DNA of 8,473 bases from Minisyncoccota bacterium (GCA_017992485.1 JAGOOL010000025.1:1-8473); one strand, 5' to 3'. Shown: positions 1 to 6,397, counted from the first letter of the stretch. Notes: generated by a model not told the origin, from the sequence alone. A program made the numbers and translations.

Positions 1-1566
1 ACCGGTACCTGTTTGACCGATCACATAGAAGTGACGAAGGCGATCTTCGGGACTGAAATGAATCGGAGTTTCAGCACCACGGTAGCGGTTGACGCCAATG
101 AGTGCACCTGTGTTTGCGCCAGGCAAATTGCCTGTCATTTCGTGCGGAGCCGGAGCTTCAACAGCACTTGCTGACTTGAGCTGTGGAGCACTACCAATTC
201 CCCATGGGAAGTGGAACATACTCGTGAGCTCGCGCAAGTTAAGCGGCATGACATCTCTGTCGCTAAATAATCTGTATGAAAAATCGTGGAAAAATTCTTT
301 GAGGTGACTATCGGACACTTCTTTAAAAACAATGCTGTTTGAAAGCGGTTCAGTGAATTGATTGAAAGCAGATTCTATTTCGTTGAGAATTTGTTTTGTG
401 CGATTGCGATCTGCAGACGAAGCCGCGATGCGGATGTTTGCAGAGTAGACAGTGTGGCGAATTTTTTCACCGATGAATTCGATTGCTTTATCATCGATCT
501 TTTTTTCTTCAGGTTTTTCAACCTTGCCGGTGACAAATTCCTTGCCAACTTTCATGAACATTTTGTCGAAGCCGTCGAACATCTTGCCTTTCTTCTCAAG
601 CTTCACACCCTTGCGAACCTCACTGAGCGCATAGGTAAAATCTTTGATGTACTTCTCGCCGGCAGGAGCAATGACGAATTGGATCGACGCGCCTTCGCCG
701 TGATCTTTGAGTTTAGAAAAAACCGACAAGAGCGCATGCATCGGATCATTTTCAAGTTTGTCGTACGTACGGATTGGAAAAGCTTCATGCCCAGAAAGTT
801 CTGCGATTGCACCAAGGTGTACGCCACCTTCGGTAAAAATATTGTAGTCGTCCGGTTTCTCACTGATTCGTGCTTTTGGCAAACTCGCCAACACCTGCTT
901 TTCGAAAAGGTCAGTTTTTGAAGCCGGAACAGATGCGTAAAAAACGACATGACTGTTGCTGTTTTGCTCGGCAAGCTCGAGGGTAAAGTAATCGCGGCCT
1001 TTGTTGTCGCGACCGTCAGCAATCGCCTGGAGACCGGCGTAGAGCTGCTCCATGCTCGCAATAAGCTCTTTGTAGGTCTTTTTCTCATCCGGGCCTGGTT
1101 CAGGCAAAGCGATCTCAAAAAGCTTCATATGGAGCGCTTTATCGATTGGGCTTCCCTCTTTGAGGTCAGGGAGAGTGCCGTTTTGGAGGTACTGAATGAG
1201 GAAACGATGGAAGTCGTCATCGATGTGTGGATCGTTCATTTTCTCGACAACGCTGAGTGTGTTTTTAAGTCCGTTATGGAGAAGCATGCCGAAAAGTTCT
1301 TCAATCTTTTTGTCGTGCGTTTCCGGAACGAGGCGAAGTACGATTGCGTCGGATTCATGTGTCGGAACAACAGCCGAAGGTGCCAAGACTTCTTCAGTTG
1401 GCGTCGCAGCATACTCTTGAACAACAGCCTTTGTTGTCTCAGCGAGAGACGTCGGACTTTTTTCTGCTTGCGGCAAAGCACCTTCGCGTTCTTTGATATA
1501 CGAACGAAGGAACTCTACTTCTTCTTCTGGAGTTTTGAAACCGGGAAAGGACTCGTTATTTTGCAT
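1..1566 (-). CDS. T4SS-like (VirD4/VirB4/HerA-type) P-loop ATPase, 5' part only
   Basis: The reading frame opens with ATG at 1566-1564 and stays open for 522 codons to the left edge of the window, so the C-terminus is missing. The visible protein begins with an acidic, probably disordered tail (about residues 1-75), followed by a large mixed alpha/beta soluble region (about 75-460) and a Pro/Ala-rich linker (about 463-489). It then reads GVNRYRGAETPI (491-502) and DRLRHFYVIGQTGTG (508-522). The last six residues, GQTGTG, are the start of a Walker A P-loop, and the K-S/T should lie just outside the window. This layout matches DNA-pumping or conjugation-type ATPases (DUF87/TraG/VirD4-like) that I remember as frequent in Patescibacteria; the family match is recall, not a search. 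No signal peptide or membrane segment is visible. The gene starts 16 bp past the terminator of the preceding gene and has its own -10-like box, so it is probably a separate transcription unit. HerA/FtsK-like DNA translocase is the main alternative. Confidence 0.8.
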   Translation of the reverse strand, partial: MQNNESFPGFKTPEEEVEFLRSYIKEREGALPQAEKSPTSLAETTKAVVQEYAATPTEEVLAPSAVVPTHESDAIVLRLVPETHDKKIEELFGMLLHNGLKNTLSVVEKMNDPHIDDDFHRFLIQYLQNGTLPDLKEGSPIDKALHMKLFEIALPEPGPDEKKTYKELIASMEQLYAGLQAIADGRDNKGRDYFTLELAEQNSNSHVVFYASVPASKTDLFEKQVLASLPKARISEKPDDYNIFTEGGVHLGAIAELSGHEAFPIRTYDKLENDPMHALLSVFSKLKDHGEGASIQFVIAPAGEKYIKDFTYALSEVRKGVKLEKKGKMFDGFDKMFMKVGKEFVTGKVEKPEEKKIDDKAIEFIGEKIRHTVYSANIRIAASSADRNRTKQILNEIESAFNQFTEPLSNSIVFKEVSDSHLKEFFHDFSYRLFSDRDVMPLNLRELTSMFHFPWGIGSAPQLKSASAVEAPAPHEMTGNLPGANTGALIGVNRYRGAETPIHFSPEDRLRHFYVIGQTGTG

Positions 1567-1575
1567 GCTCCCGTT

Positions 1576-1581
1576 AGTATA
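1576..1581 (-). promoter_or_regulatory. -10-like box TATACT upstream of the T4SS-like ATPase gene
   Basis: On the minus strand TATACT lies 9 nt before the ATG at 1566 and just after the terminator of the gene upstream. I see no good -35 hexamer at 16-18 nt, where the sequence belongs to the terminator hairpin. With a normal start site the 5' leader would be only 2-3 nt, so the GGGAG next to the ATG is too close to act as a Shine-Dalgarno site. Confidence 0.4.
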
Positions 1582-1582
1582 C

Positions 1583-1613
1583 AAGAAAAAACGGCTTTAT
1601 GCCGCTTTTTCTT
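1583..1613 (-). terminator. intrinsic terminator overlapping the stop of the 167-aa gene
   Basis: A perfect 13-bp inverted repeat (1583-1595 with 1601-1613) flanks a 5-nt loop. In minus-strand RNA the GC-rich core GCGGC/GCCGU is flanked by A-rich and U-rich arms, so the descending arm ends in a run of six U. The TAA stop of the upstream gene (1597-1599) lies inside the loop region, so coding and termination overlap. The arms are nearly symmetric, so it could also stop plus-strand transcripts. Confidence 0.85.
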
Positions 1614-2100
1614 CTGAATTTTGTGTATCGCGCTGTGTTTGATCAACGTGAGGATTCATTTCGATAACTTTTCCTGGCATTCTTGATGTCATTTCTTTGC
1701 CGGCCAAGTAATCGTTCATAATTGTTTTGATGTATTCAAGACTTTCTTGTCCGTCCGGAGTGACATTATCTGAATATTCTTTTTCAGCTGCATGAGCGAG
1801 GTCAAGGATTTCTTGGCGCATTTCTTTTTCGCCAACTTTTTTGGCATACATAGCGAGCTGCAAGTACGCATTGAATCGAGCAATCGGATCCTGGATACGA
1901 GCAATACCTTCTCGGAAATTACCAATGACCTCTTTGGCACGCTCACCTGTCGGCATTGTGCTGTCAAGCTCGAGACGATCGATTGAAGCGTCAGCCAGTT
2001 CTCTTTCAGTCGTTTTTACTTCTTTTTCAACACTGAGTACTTCTTGCTCGTTTGTATTCGTTTCGTTTGTATTCATAAATGATGGGCCTTCAAATTTCAT
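1597..2100 (-). CDS. hypothetical protein, charged and helical, 167 aa
   Basis: I do not recognise this family. The protein is soluble, strongly charged and largely helical by composition. It has an Asn/Thr/Glu-rich N-terminus encoded by a short DNA direct repeat, a Glu/Lys-rich helix around residues 20-47, a helical core around 52-136 with Ala/Leu-rich amphipathic stretches, and a polar, Gln/Asp-rich tail. There is no signal peptide, membrane segment or visible catalytic motif. I chose the ATG at 2100-2098 because it lies just after the map stop (22 bp) and 9 nt downstream of a TATTAT box. The alternative ATG at 2076-2074 has a possible GAAGG 10 nt upstream and gives 159 aa. An extension to 2226 would overlap map by about 100 bp and is unlikely. 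The gene sits between map and the ATPase gene and ends in a strong terminator. Its function is unknown; a scaffold or adaptor role would be a guess. Confidence 0.75.
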   Translation of the reverse strand: MKFEGPSFMNTNETNTNEQEVLSVEKEVKTTERELADASIDRLELDSTMPTGERAKEVIGNFREGIARIQDPIARFNAYLQLAMYAKKVGEKEMRQEILDLAHAAEKEYSDNVTPDGQESLEYIKTIMNDYLAGKEMTSRMPGKVIEMNPHVDQTQRDTQNSEEKAA

Positions 2101-2109
2101 AGTAATTGA

Positions 2110-2115
2110 ATAATA
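2110..2115 (-). promoter_or_regulatory. -10-like box TATTAT before the 167-aa gene
   Basis: On the minus strand TATTAT lies 9 nt before the ATG at 2100 in the short map-downstream gap. No convincing -35 is visible. If used, it would give a near-leaderless transcript. AT-rich spacers yield such boxes by chance, so support comes mainly from the same geometry at adk, secY and the ATPase gene. Confidence 0.3.
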
Positions 2116-2116
2116 C

Positions 2117-2147
2117 AAAAAACTATTGGGTGAGTATTTCACTTCCC
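2117..2147 (-). terminator. weak candidate terminator at the end of map
   Basis: Minus-strand RNA can form GUGA/UCAC (2139-2142 with 2130-2133) around a 5-nt loop, extended past a 2-nt bulge by GG/CC. A run of six U (2117-2122) follows five nucleotides later, after the map stop codon. The stem is short and bulged, so termination would be partial at best and read-through into the next gene is likely. Confidence 0.3.
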
Positions 2148-2884
2148 TTTTCAGTAATGAGGACAGTGTGCTCAAAATGTGCAGCGAGTTTTTGATCACT
2201 GGCGATGTATGTGTATTCATCTGCAAGTACTCGAACGCGACCGGAGCCGAGTGTGGCCATTGGTTCGATTGCGATCACCATGCCAGGTGCAAGAGATTGT
2301 CCTGTACCTGGATTGCCGTAGTTAGGAACGTACGGCTCTTCGTGGACTTCATGTCCAACACCGTGACCTGAGAGAACTTTAACAACACCGAGGCCGTGAG
2401 CCTTGAGCACTTTTTCAATGGCAGCGCCAACATCACCAGTTGTCGCTTTTGGTTTTGCCGCTTTGATACCGGCCGCAATTGCCTTTTGTGTACCAACGAT
2501 AAGATTTTTTACTTCTTTACTTGGCTTACCAACAGCAACAGTGAGAGCGTGATCAGTAAACATACCTTTGTGTTTGAGTCCAAGATCAACAGAAACGACA
2601 TCACCATCTTTGATGACGCGGTTGCTTGGAATACCGTGCACAACTTCTTCATTGATTGAAACGCAGAGTGCTGCTGGATACGGCGTACGAATACCTTCTG
2701 GTGTGTAGTGGAGGAATGACGGTGTGTCACCTTTTTTGTCGATAAGTTTGATCGCGAGTTGATTCAATTCTTCTGTCGTGACACCAGCCTTAACAGCCTT
2801 GGCAACTTTCGCCAAAATCTCAGCCAAGCGCTTGCCGCCGGCTTTCAAGATCTTTATTTCCTTTTCATTTTTGATTCTTGCCAT
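2123..2884 (-). CDS. map: type I methionine aminopeptidase
   Basis: Removes the initiator methionine from nascent proteins as they leave the ribosome, using a two-metal centre in the cytosol. The 253-aa length is typical of the short type I enzyme, without an N-terminal SH3-binding extension. All five expected metal ligands are visible: D100 (in SVDLG), D111 (in FTDHA), H174 (in GHGVGHE), E207 (in AIEPM) and E238 (in HFEHT). The substrate-pocket histidines H83 (EEVVHGIP) and H181 (VHEEP) are also present, so the enzyme should be active. The ATG at 2884-2882 starts the usual MARIKNEKEI helix and is preceded by TAT (TATATG) without a Shine-Dalgarno sequence. It lies 38 bp downstream of adk and is probably cotranscribed with it, as in the common secY-adk-map arrangement. 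The gene ends with TAG. Confidence 0.97.
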   Translation of the reverse strand: MARIKNEKEIKILKAGGKRLAEILAKVAKAVKAGVTTEELNQLAIKLIDKKGDTPSFLHYTPEGIRTPYPAALCVSINEEVVHGIPSNRVIKDGDVVSVDLGLKHKGMFTDHALTVAVGKPSKEVKNLIVGTQKAIAAGIKAAKPKATTGDVGAAIEKVLKAHGLGVVKVLSGHGVGHEVHEEPYVPNYGNPGTGQSLAPGMVIAIEPMATLGSGRVRVLADEYTYIASDQKLAAHFEHTVLITEKGSEILTQ

Positions 2885-2922
2885 ATATGTTTGATTGTTA
2901 GTGGAATAATGATTCGGAAGAC

Positions 2923-3519
2923 TTATTTTGTTCCAAGTACGGCAATAATATCTGCGTGAACTTGCTCTATCGGTTGCTCACCATTGATCGTAACAACCTT
3001 GTACATTTTAGCTTCTTCCATGTGGCGAATTGCTGGTACAACATCTGTGTCGAACCACTCGAGGCGCTTTTCCATATCGCCAGCCCTACTATCGTCTATT
3101 CTACCCCTTTCAAGCAGTCTTGTCTTTGACCACTCTTTTGAGACAGTAATGACAAAAACAGTCGGTGTTTCGCGATTATAGAATTTGAAAGCAGTATCAA
3201 GAGCTTCGATTTCTGACAGCGTTCGAGGAGTACCGTCGAGTACCATGTTTTCATTGCCCTTCATCTGCTCGATAAAGACATGTGACCAAATATGGATTGC
3301 CAGAAACGCCGGCTGAAGCTCACCGCTATCCATTATTTTTTTAGAGAGGTTGCTCGTGTAGGTATCTTGAGAAATGAAATCACGGAATTGCTGACCTGTT
3401 TCGAGATAAAAAACCTCGCGATTTGGGTCGGTTTTTTTGAGGTAATCTTGGACAAGCCTTGCCTGTGTTCCCTTGCCGCAGCCCGAGCGTCCCATGAGGA
3501 TAATAGTTTGAGGATTCAT
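2923..3519 (-). CDS. adk: adenylate kinase-family nucleoside monophosphate kinase (divergent, short LID)
   Basis: Expected to catalyse ATP + AMP to 2 ADP in the cytosol. The 198-aa protein begins with a P-loop GRSGCGKGTQ (10-19), in place of the common GPPGAGKGTQ. It has the TG of the NMP-binding region at 41-42 (TGQQFRDF, where TGDMLR is usual), DGTPR at 95-99 (usually DGFPR), and an RGRIDD segment at 138-143 followed by the KR of the LID (151-152). The LID is very short, with none of the zinc-binding cysteines found in long bacterial Adk. This pattern agrees with the adenylate-kinase-like proteins I remember from Parcubacteria. Its place between secY and map supports the Adk role, although specificity for another NMP cannot be excluded. 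The ATG at 3519-3517 is 6 nt after a TGCTATAGT extended -10 box, so the mRNA may be leaderless. The stop is TAA. Confidence 0.9.
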   Translation of the reverse strand: MNPQTIILMGRSGCGKGTQARLVQDYLKKTDPNREVFYLETGQQFRDFISQDTYTSNLSKKIMDSGELQPAFLAIHIWSHVFIEQMKGNENMVLDGTPRTLSEIEALDTAFKFYNRETPTVFVITVSKEWSKTRLLERGRIDDSRAGDMEKRLEWFDTDVVPAIRHMEEAKMYKVVTINGEQPIEQVHADIIAVLGTK

Positions 3520-3525
3520 TGAATG

Positions 3526-3534
3526 ACTATAGCA
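3526..3534 (-). promoter_or_regulatory. extended -10 promoter (TGCTATAGT) of adk
   Basis: Minus-strand TGC-TATAGT fits the TGn extended -10 pattern, which can work without a good -35; the -35 position falls in the T-run of the secY terminator. Only 6 nt (CATTCA) separate the box from the adk ATG, so transcription would start at or next to the start codon. The promoter would drive adk and map after the spc-secY block is terminated. Confidence 0.55.
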
Positions 3535-3547
3535 AATAAATGACGAA

Positions 3548-3576
3548 TAAAAAAACGGACCGAAGTCCGTTCTTTT
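3548..3576 (-). terminator. intrinsic terminator with UUCG tetraloop after secY
   Basis: Minus-strand RNA forms AACGGAC-UUCG-GUCCGUU (3554-3560 with 3565-3571), with the C(UUCG)G closure that makes an unusually stable loop, followed by a seven-U tract (3549-3555, partly in the stem). It begins a few bases after the secY TAG and marks the end of the spc-secY transcript. Confidence 0.9.
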
Positions 3577-3577
3577 A

Positions 3578-4849
3578 CTAATATTCTCGCATCGATGTTT
3601 GTGCGTCGATTTTTTTCATGAGATCGATAACAACAGAGACAACGATGAGGAGTGCTGTACCGCCGAGTGCGATTGTTGTGATACCTGAAAGGTTTCGAAC
3701 AATGAGCGGCAAGACTGCGATAATACCGAGGAAAAGTCCACCGACGAGCGTAATACGGCTAACAATGTTTGAGATGTACGCATTTGTCGAATCACCTGGG
3801 CGGATACCTGGTACGAACGCACCATTCTTCTGGAGGTTATCTGACATTTGCTTTGGATCGAAGGTAATCGATGTGTAGAGGTATGTAAAAGCAAAGACAA
3901 GGACGAAGTATACGACACCATAGAGAAGCGTTGTGTCAGTGAACTTGGCAAGTGTTCCGGCAATCGAAGCAAGCCAAGCATGTGATGATGCTGCGAAGAC
4001 ATTGCTAAAGATCTGCGGCAAAAGAAGGATAGAAAGTGCGAAGATAATTGGAATAACACCTGCCATGTTGAGGCGAAGTGGAATGTACGTTGTGACACCG
4101 CTTGATGTCGACATACCTCGAACCTGACGAGCATAGGTTACGCCAATTGGACGTTCTGCTTCGGTAACCATAACGACTCCCGCTATAACCAAGAGGCCAA
4201 TAAAGAGGAAGAGGATGTACATCGGGAGTTCTGCTGCATTGTACGTAAAGAGGAATTGACTAACACTACCTGGGAAAGCTGCAACGATACCAGCAAAGAT
4301 AATGAGTGAAATACCGTTACCAATACCAAACTCTGAAATGAGCTCACCAATCCAGACCATGAGCATTGAGCCCGCAGTAATAATGAGGAGGTTAACAAGT
4401 TTTACATAAAGTGAAACATCAACGATAACACCCTGGTTTGAGAGAACAGCAAGCAAGCTGAAGCCCTGAACGAGGGCAAGTGGAATAGCGAGAAGGCGTG
4501 TGTACTGTGCAAACTTCTTGCGACCTGCTTCACCACCCTCTTGGTTCATTTCTTTGAGTGAAGGAACCATGAGTGTCAAAAGCTGCATAATAATCGAAGC
4601 GGTAATATATGGGCCAACACCGAGCATCACGATTGAGAGTGTTGAGAGACCACCACCAGAGAAAACGTTAAGAAGTCCGAAGAATTGGTTGTTAGCGAGG
4701 AAAGACGCGAGTTGATTTGCATCAACGCCAGGAATAGGAATAGCTGAAAGAAGTCGAATAACAACAAAAGCACCGAGCACAAAAAGAATGCGATTTCGGA
4801 GGGTTTTATCTGTAACGAGTAGTTTAAGTTTGTGAGTGATATTTGCCAT
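3578..4849 (-). CDS. secY: preprotein translocase subunit SecY
   Basis: Central channel of the SecYEG protein-export translocon in the cytoplasmic membrane. The 423-aa protein shows ten hydrophobic segments, beginning at about residues 21-39, 70-90, 118-137, 150-171, 180-192, 209-228, 262-281, 308-326, 366-385 and 395-411. Family signatures are present: GVGPYITASIIMQLL (77-91), the IGELISEFGIGNGIS region (167-181), ERPIGVTYARQV (232-243), and the C5 loop FDPKQMSDNLQKNGAFVPG (330-348) with the conserved Arg at 350 that contacts SecA or the ribosome. It ends in the usual KKIDAQTSMREY tail. The ATG at 4849-4847 is 63 bp downstream of rplO and 7 nt after a TATAAT box, so it may be transcribed both from the ribosomal-protein operon and from its own start. 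The stop is TAG, followed at once by a terminator. Confidence 0.98.
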   Translation of the reverse strand: MANITHKLKLLVTDKTLRNRILFVLGAFVVIRLLSAIPIPGVDANQLASFLANNQFFGLLNVFSGGGLSTLSIVMLGVGPYITASIIMQLLTLMVPSLKEMNQEGGEAGRKKFAQYTRLLAIPLALVQGFSLLAVLSNQGVIVDVSLYVKLVNLLIITAGSMLMVWIGELISEFGIGNGISLIIFAGIVAAFPGSVSQFLFTYNAAELPMYILFLFIGLLVIAGVVMVTEAERPIGVTYARQVRGMSTSSGVTTYIPLRLNMAGVIPIIFALSILLLPQIFSNVFAASSHAWLASIAGTLAKFTDTTLLYGVVYFVLVFAFTYLYTSITFDPKQMSDNLQKNGAFVPGIRPGDSTNAYISNIVSRITLVGGLFLGIIAVLPLIVRNLSGITTIALGGTALLIVVSVVIDLMKKIDAQTSMREY

Positions 4850-4856
4850 GGTTTTG

Positions 4857-4862
4857 ATTATA
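4857..4862 (-). promoter_or_regulatory. candidate secY promoter, perfect -10 TATAAT
   Basis: Minus-strand TATAAT lies 7 nt before the secY ATG in the 63-bp rplO-secY gap, the largest gap in the downstream spc block. No good -35 is seen at 16-18 nt, and there is no extended -10 TG. Transcription would begin at or next to the start codon, giving a leaderless secY mRNA. The rest of the gap holds a GGGC/GCCC inverted pair without a T-run, so I do not call a terminator. Confidence 0.45.
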
Positions 4863-4912
4863 GACTGAACCGACGGGCAATACTAGCCTAGCCCCTAAAA
4901 CAGATTTTGGAA

Positions 4913-5353
4913 CTAACTGATTTTGCCGCCAGCCTTTTCGATCTTTTCCTTTGCTGATGCTGAAAATGCTACACCTGAAAATTCGAAAGCTTTTGTGAGT
5001 TCACCTGTAGCCAAGATTTTGACCATAGGTTTAATACCCTTCTTGATGCGGATGATACCTGAAGCGACGAGTGTTGCTGGTGTGATTGATGCGCCTTTTT
5101 CAAAAGCGAGATCGATTGTACCGAGGTTAATAACAACTGGCTTCTGTTGGAATGCCTGGTTGATGTTCTTGCCGCGACCGCGCTGCTTTGGAAGCTTCTT
5201 GATGATATCGCGAAGTTCTGGGCGAAGTTTGCGTCCTGCACGGGATTTCTGACCTTTAGTACCTTTACCAGAAGTCTTACCTCGCTTACCGCCACGACCG
5301 ACTGTCATGCGCTTTTTGTTTTTAGTTGTTGGGGTGATGTTGTGTAGCTGCAT
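4913..5353 (-). CDS. rplO: 50S ribosomal protein L15 (uL15)
   Basis: Structural protein of the large subunit that threads a basic N-terminal extension into 23S rRNA. The 146-aa sequence has the typical MQLHNITPT start and the Gly/Lys/Arg-rich segment at 18-40, including VGRGGKRGKTSGKG and KGQKSRAG. A globular C-terminal half follows with VVINLGTIDLAF, IIRIKKGIKPMVKIL and EKIEKAGGKIS. The middle segment (RKLRPELRDIIKKLPKQRGRGKN) lacks the usual GFEGGQMPL form, a variant I associate with CPR proteins. The start at 5353 is TATATG, with only 8 bp after the rpsE stop. The rpmD gene normally found in this position is absent. The stop is TAG. Confidence 0.96.
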   Translation of the reverse strand: MQLHNITPTTKNKKRMTVGRGGKRGKTSGKGTKGQKSRAGRKLRPELRDIIKKLPKQRGRGKNINQAFQQKPVVINLGTIDLAFEKGASITPATLVASGIIRIKKGIKPMVKILATGELTKAFEFSGVAFSASAKEKIEKAGGKIS

Positions 5354-5361
5354 ATAATTTA

Positions 5362-6036
5362 TTATGAGAATATTTCATCACGAGCACCCGCTTTTTCAAC
5401 TTTGCGTGTAGCAATTTTTGAAAGTGCGGCAAAAGCTGCGCGAGCATTGTTAAGTTTGTTCTTTGACTTCGAAAGGACTTTTGAAGTGACATTCTTGACG
5501 CCACCGAGAACGAGAAGTTCACGAGCAGCAGCACCGGCAACGAGACCCTTTGTGCGGTTTGGCATGATCATAACCTTTGAGCTACCGAATTTTGCAGAAA
5601 CATCGTAAGGGATCGAACCGTCTTTTGTAAGCTTGAGCGTGATCATGTTCTTGCGAGCTGATCGAACTGCTTTGTTGATTGCGAGAGATGTATCGATAGC
5701 TTTACCAGTACCGAGACCGATGTTGCCTTTCTTGTCACCGATTGCCATAGCAACTGAGAGTGAGAAACGGCGACCACCTGCGACGACACGAGTAACGCGG
5801 CGGATAGAGATGATCTTCTGATCAAATTCTGGCTTTGGGCGCTCACTAAATTCGCGGCGTGGACCACCACGGCGAGGACCACTTCCCTGACTACCTGTGC
5901 GTGATGAACTACCACCGCGGTACCCTGGAGTGCTTGCACGAAAACCGCCAGCTGGCGCAGATGAGCGTGGTGCTCCGCTTCGTGGTGTTGTACTTGGTGA
6001 GCTTGTTGTATTTGGTTTTGTTATTGGTTCAGCCAT
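5362..6036 (-). CDS. rpsE: 30S ribosomal protein S5 (uS5) with long disordered N-terminal extension
   Basis: Small-subunit protein near the decoding and mRNA-entry region, involved in translational fidelity. The conserved core starts at about residue 71: FDQKIISIRRVTRVVAGGRRF (71-91, the double-stranded-RNA-binding-like domain), then GDKKGNIGLGTGKA (100-112) and the C-terminal domain with KGLVAGAAARELLVLGGVKNV (163-183). Residues 1-70 form a Pro/Ser/Thr- then Gly/Arg/Ser-rich low-complexity tail with RGG-like runs (for example GYRGGSSSRTGS and GPRRGGPRREF), making the protein 224 aa against about 165 in E. coli. No internal ATG falls between the extension and the core, so the long form is favoured. 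The start is TATATG, with a 5-bp gap after rplR. The stop is TAA. Confidence 0.96.
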   Translation of the reverse strand: MAEPITKPNTTSSPSTTPRSGAPRSSAPAGGFRASTPGYRGGSSSRTGSQGSGPRRGGPRREFSERPKPEFDQKIISIRRVTRVVAGGRRFSLSVAMAIGDKKGNIGLGTGKAIDTSLAINKAVRSARKNMITLKLTKDGSIPYDVSAKFGSSKVMIMPNRTKGLVAGAAARELLVLGGVKNVTSKVLSKSKNKLNNARAAFAALSKIATRKVEKAGARDEIFS

Positions 6037-6041
6037 ATATA

Positions 6042-6392
6042 TTAAAAAATTAATCCGCCTTCACGTGCTGCGTCAGCAAACTGCTTAACGCGACCAGTGT
6101 ACTTAAAGCCGTTTCGATCGAAGACGACTTTCTTGATACCCTTTTCGATTGCACTCTTTGCAATAGCAAGACCCATAGCTTTTGCAGAATCTACTTTCGT
6201 ACCTTTTGCTTTGCCCTTGATATCACTTACTGAAAGAATGGTAACACTCTTGTTGTCATCGATAAGCTGTCCGTAGATGAATTTGTTTGAACGGAAAACT
6301 GAAAGACGTGGAAGTTCCGCCGTACCTGAAACCTTGGCGCGGATCTTACCCTTCAATCTCATTCTTTTTTCTGCTTTGAGGTTCTTATTCAT
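6042..6392 (-). CDS. rplR: 50S ribosomal protein L18 (uL18)
   Basis: Large-subunit protein that binds 5S rRNA together with L5 in the central protuberance. The 116-aa length is normal. The sequence shows a basic N-terminus (KAEKRMRLKGKIRAKV), the conserved PRLSVFRSNKFIYGQLIDD (28-46) and the C-terminal VVFDRNGFKYTGRVKQFADA (89-108), then AREGGLIF. It is separated by 5 bp from both rplF upstream and rpsE downstream, so it is certainly cotranscribed. The start context is CTATATG without a Shine-Dalgarno sequence. The stop is TAA. Confidence 0.97.
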   Translation of the reverse strand: MNKNLKAEKRMRLKGKIRAKVSGTAELPRLSVFRSNKFIYGQLIDDNKSVTILSVSDIKGKAKGTKVDSAKAMGLAIAKSAIEKGIKKVVFDRNGFKYTGRVKQFADAAREGGLIF

Positions 6393-6397
6393 ATAGA

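Noticed and set aside
358..1617. Two plus-strand open frames (358-921 and 949-1617)
   Set aside because: Both lie antisense to the 522-codon minus-strand ATPase frame, which carries family motifs. Their products are Phe/Cys-rich and look like shadows.
2041..2076. Short direct repeat (TTTGTATTCG/TTTGTATTCA) as a regulatory or mobile repeat
   Set aside because: It only encodes a doubled Asn-Thr-Asn-Glu stretch at the N-terminus of the 167-aa protein and does not recur elsewhere in the window.
1597..2226. Upstream ATG extending the 167-aa protein to 209 residues
   Set aside because: It would overlap the conserved C-terminus of map by about 100 bp on the same strand; an ATG just after the map stop is more plausible.
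4863..4912. Terminator in the rplO-secY gap
   Set aside because: Only a short GGGC/GCCC pairing is possible and no T-run follows it.
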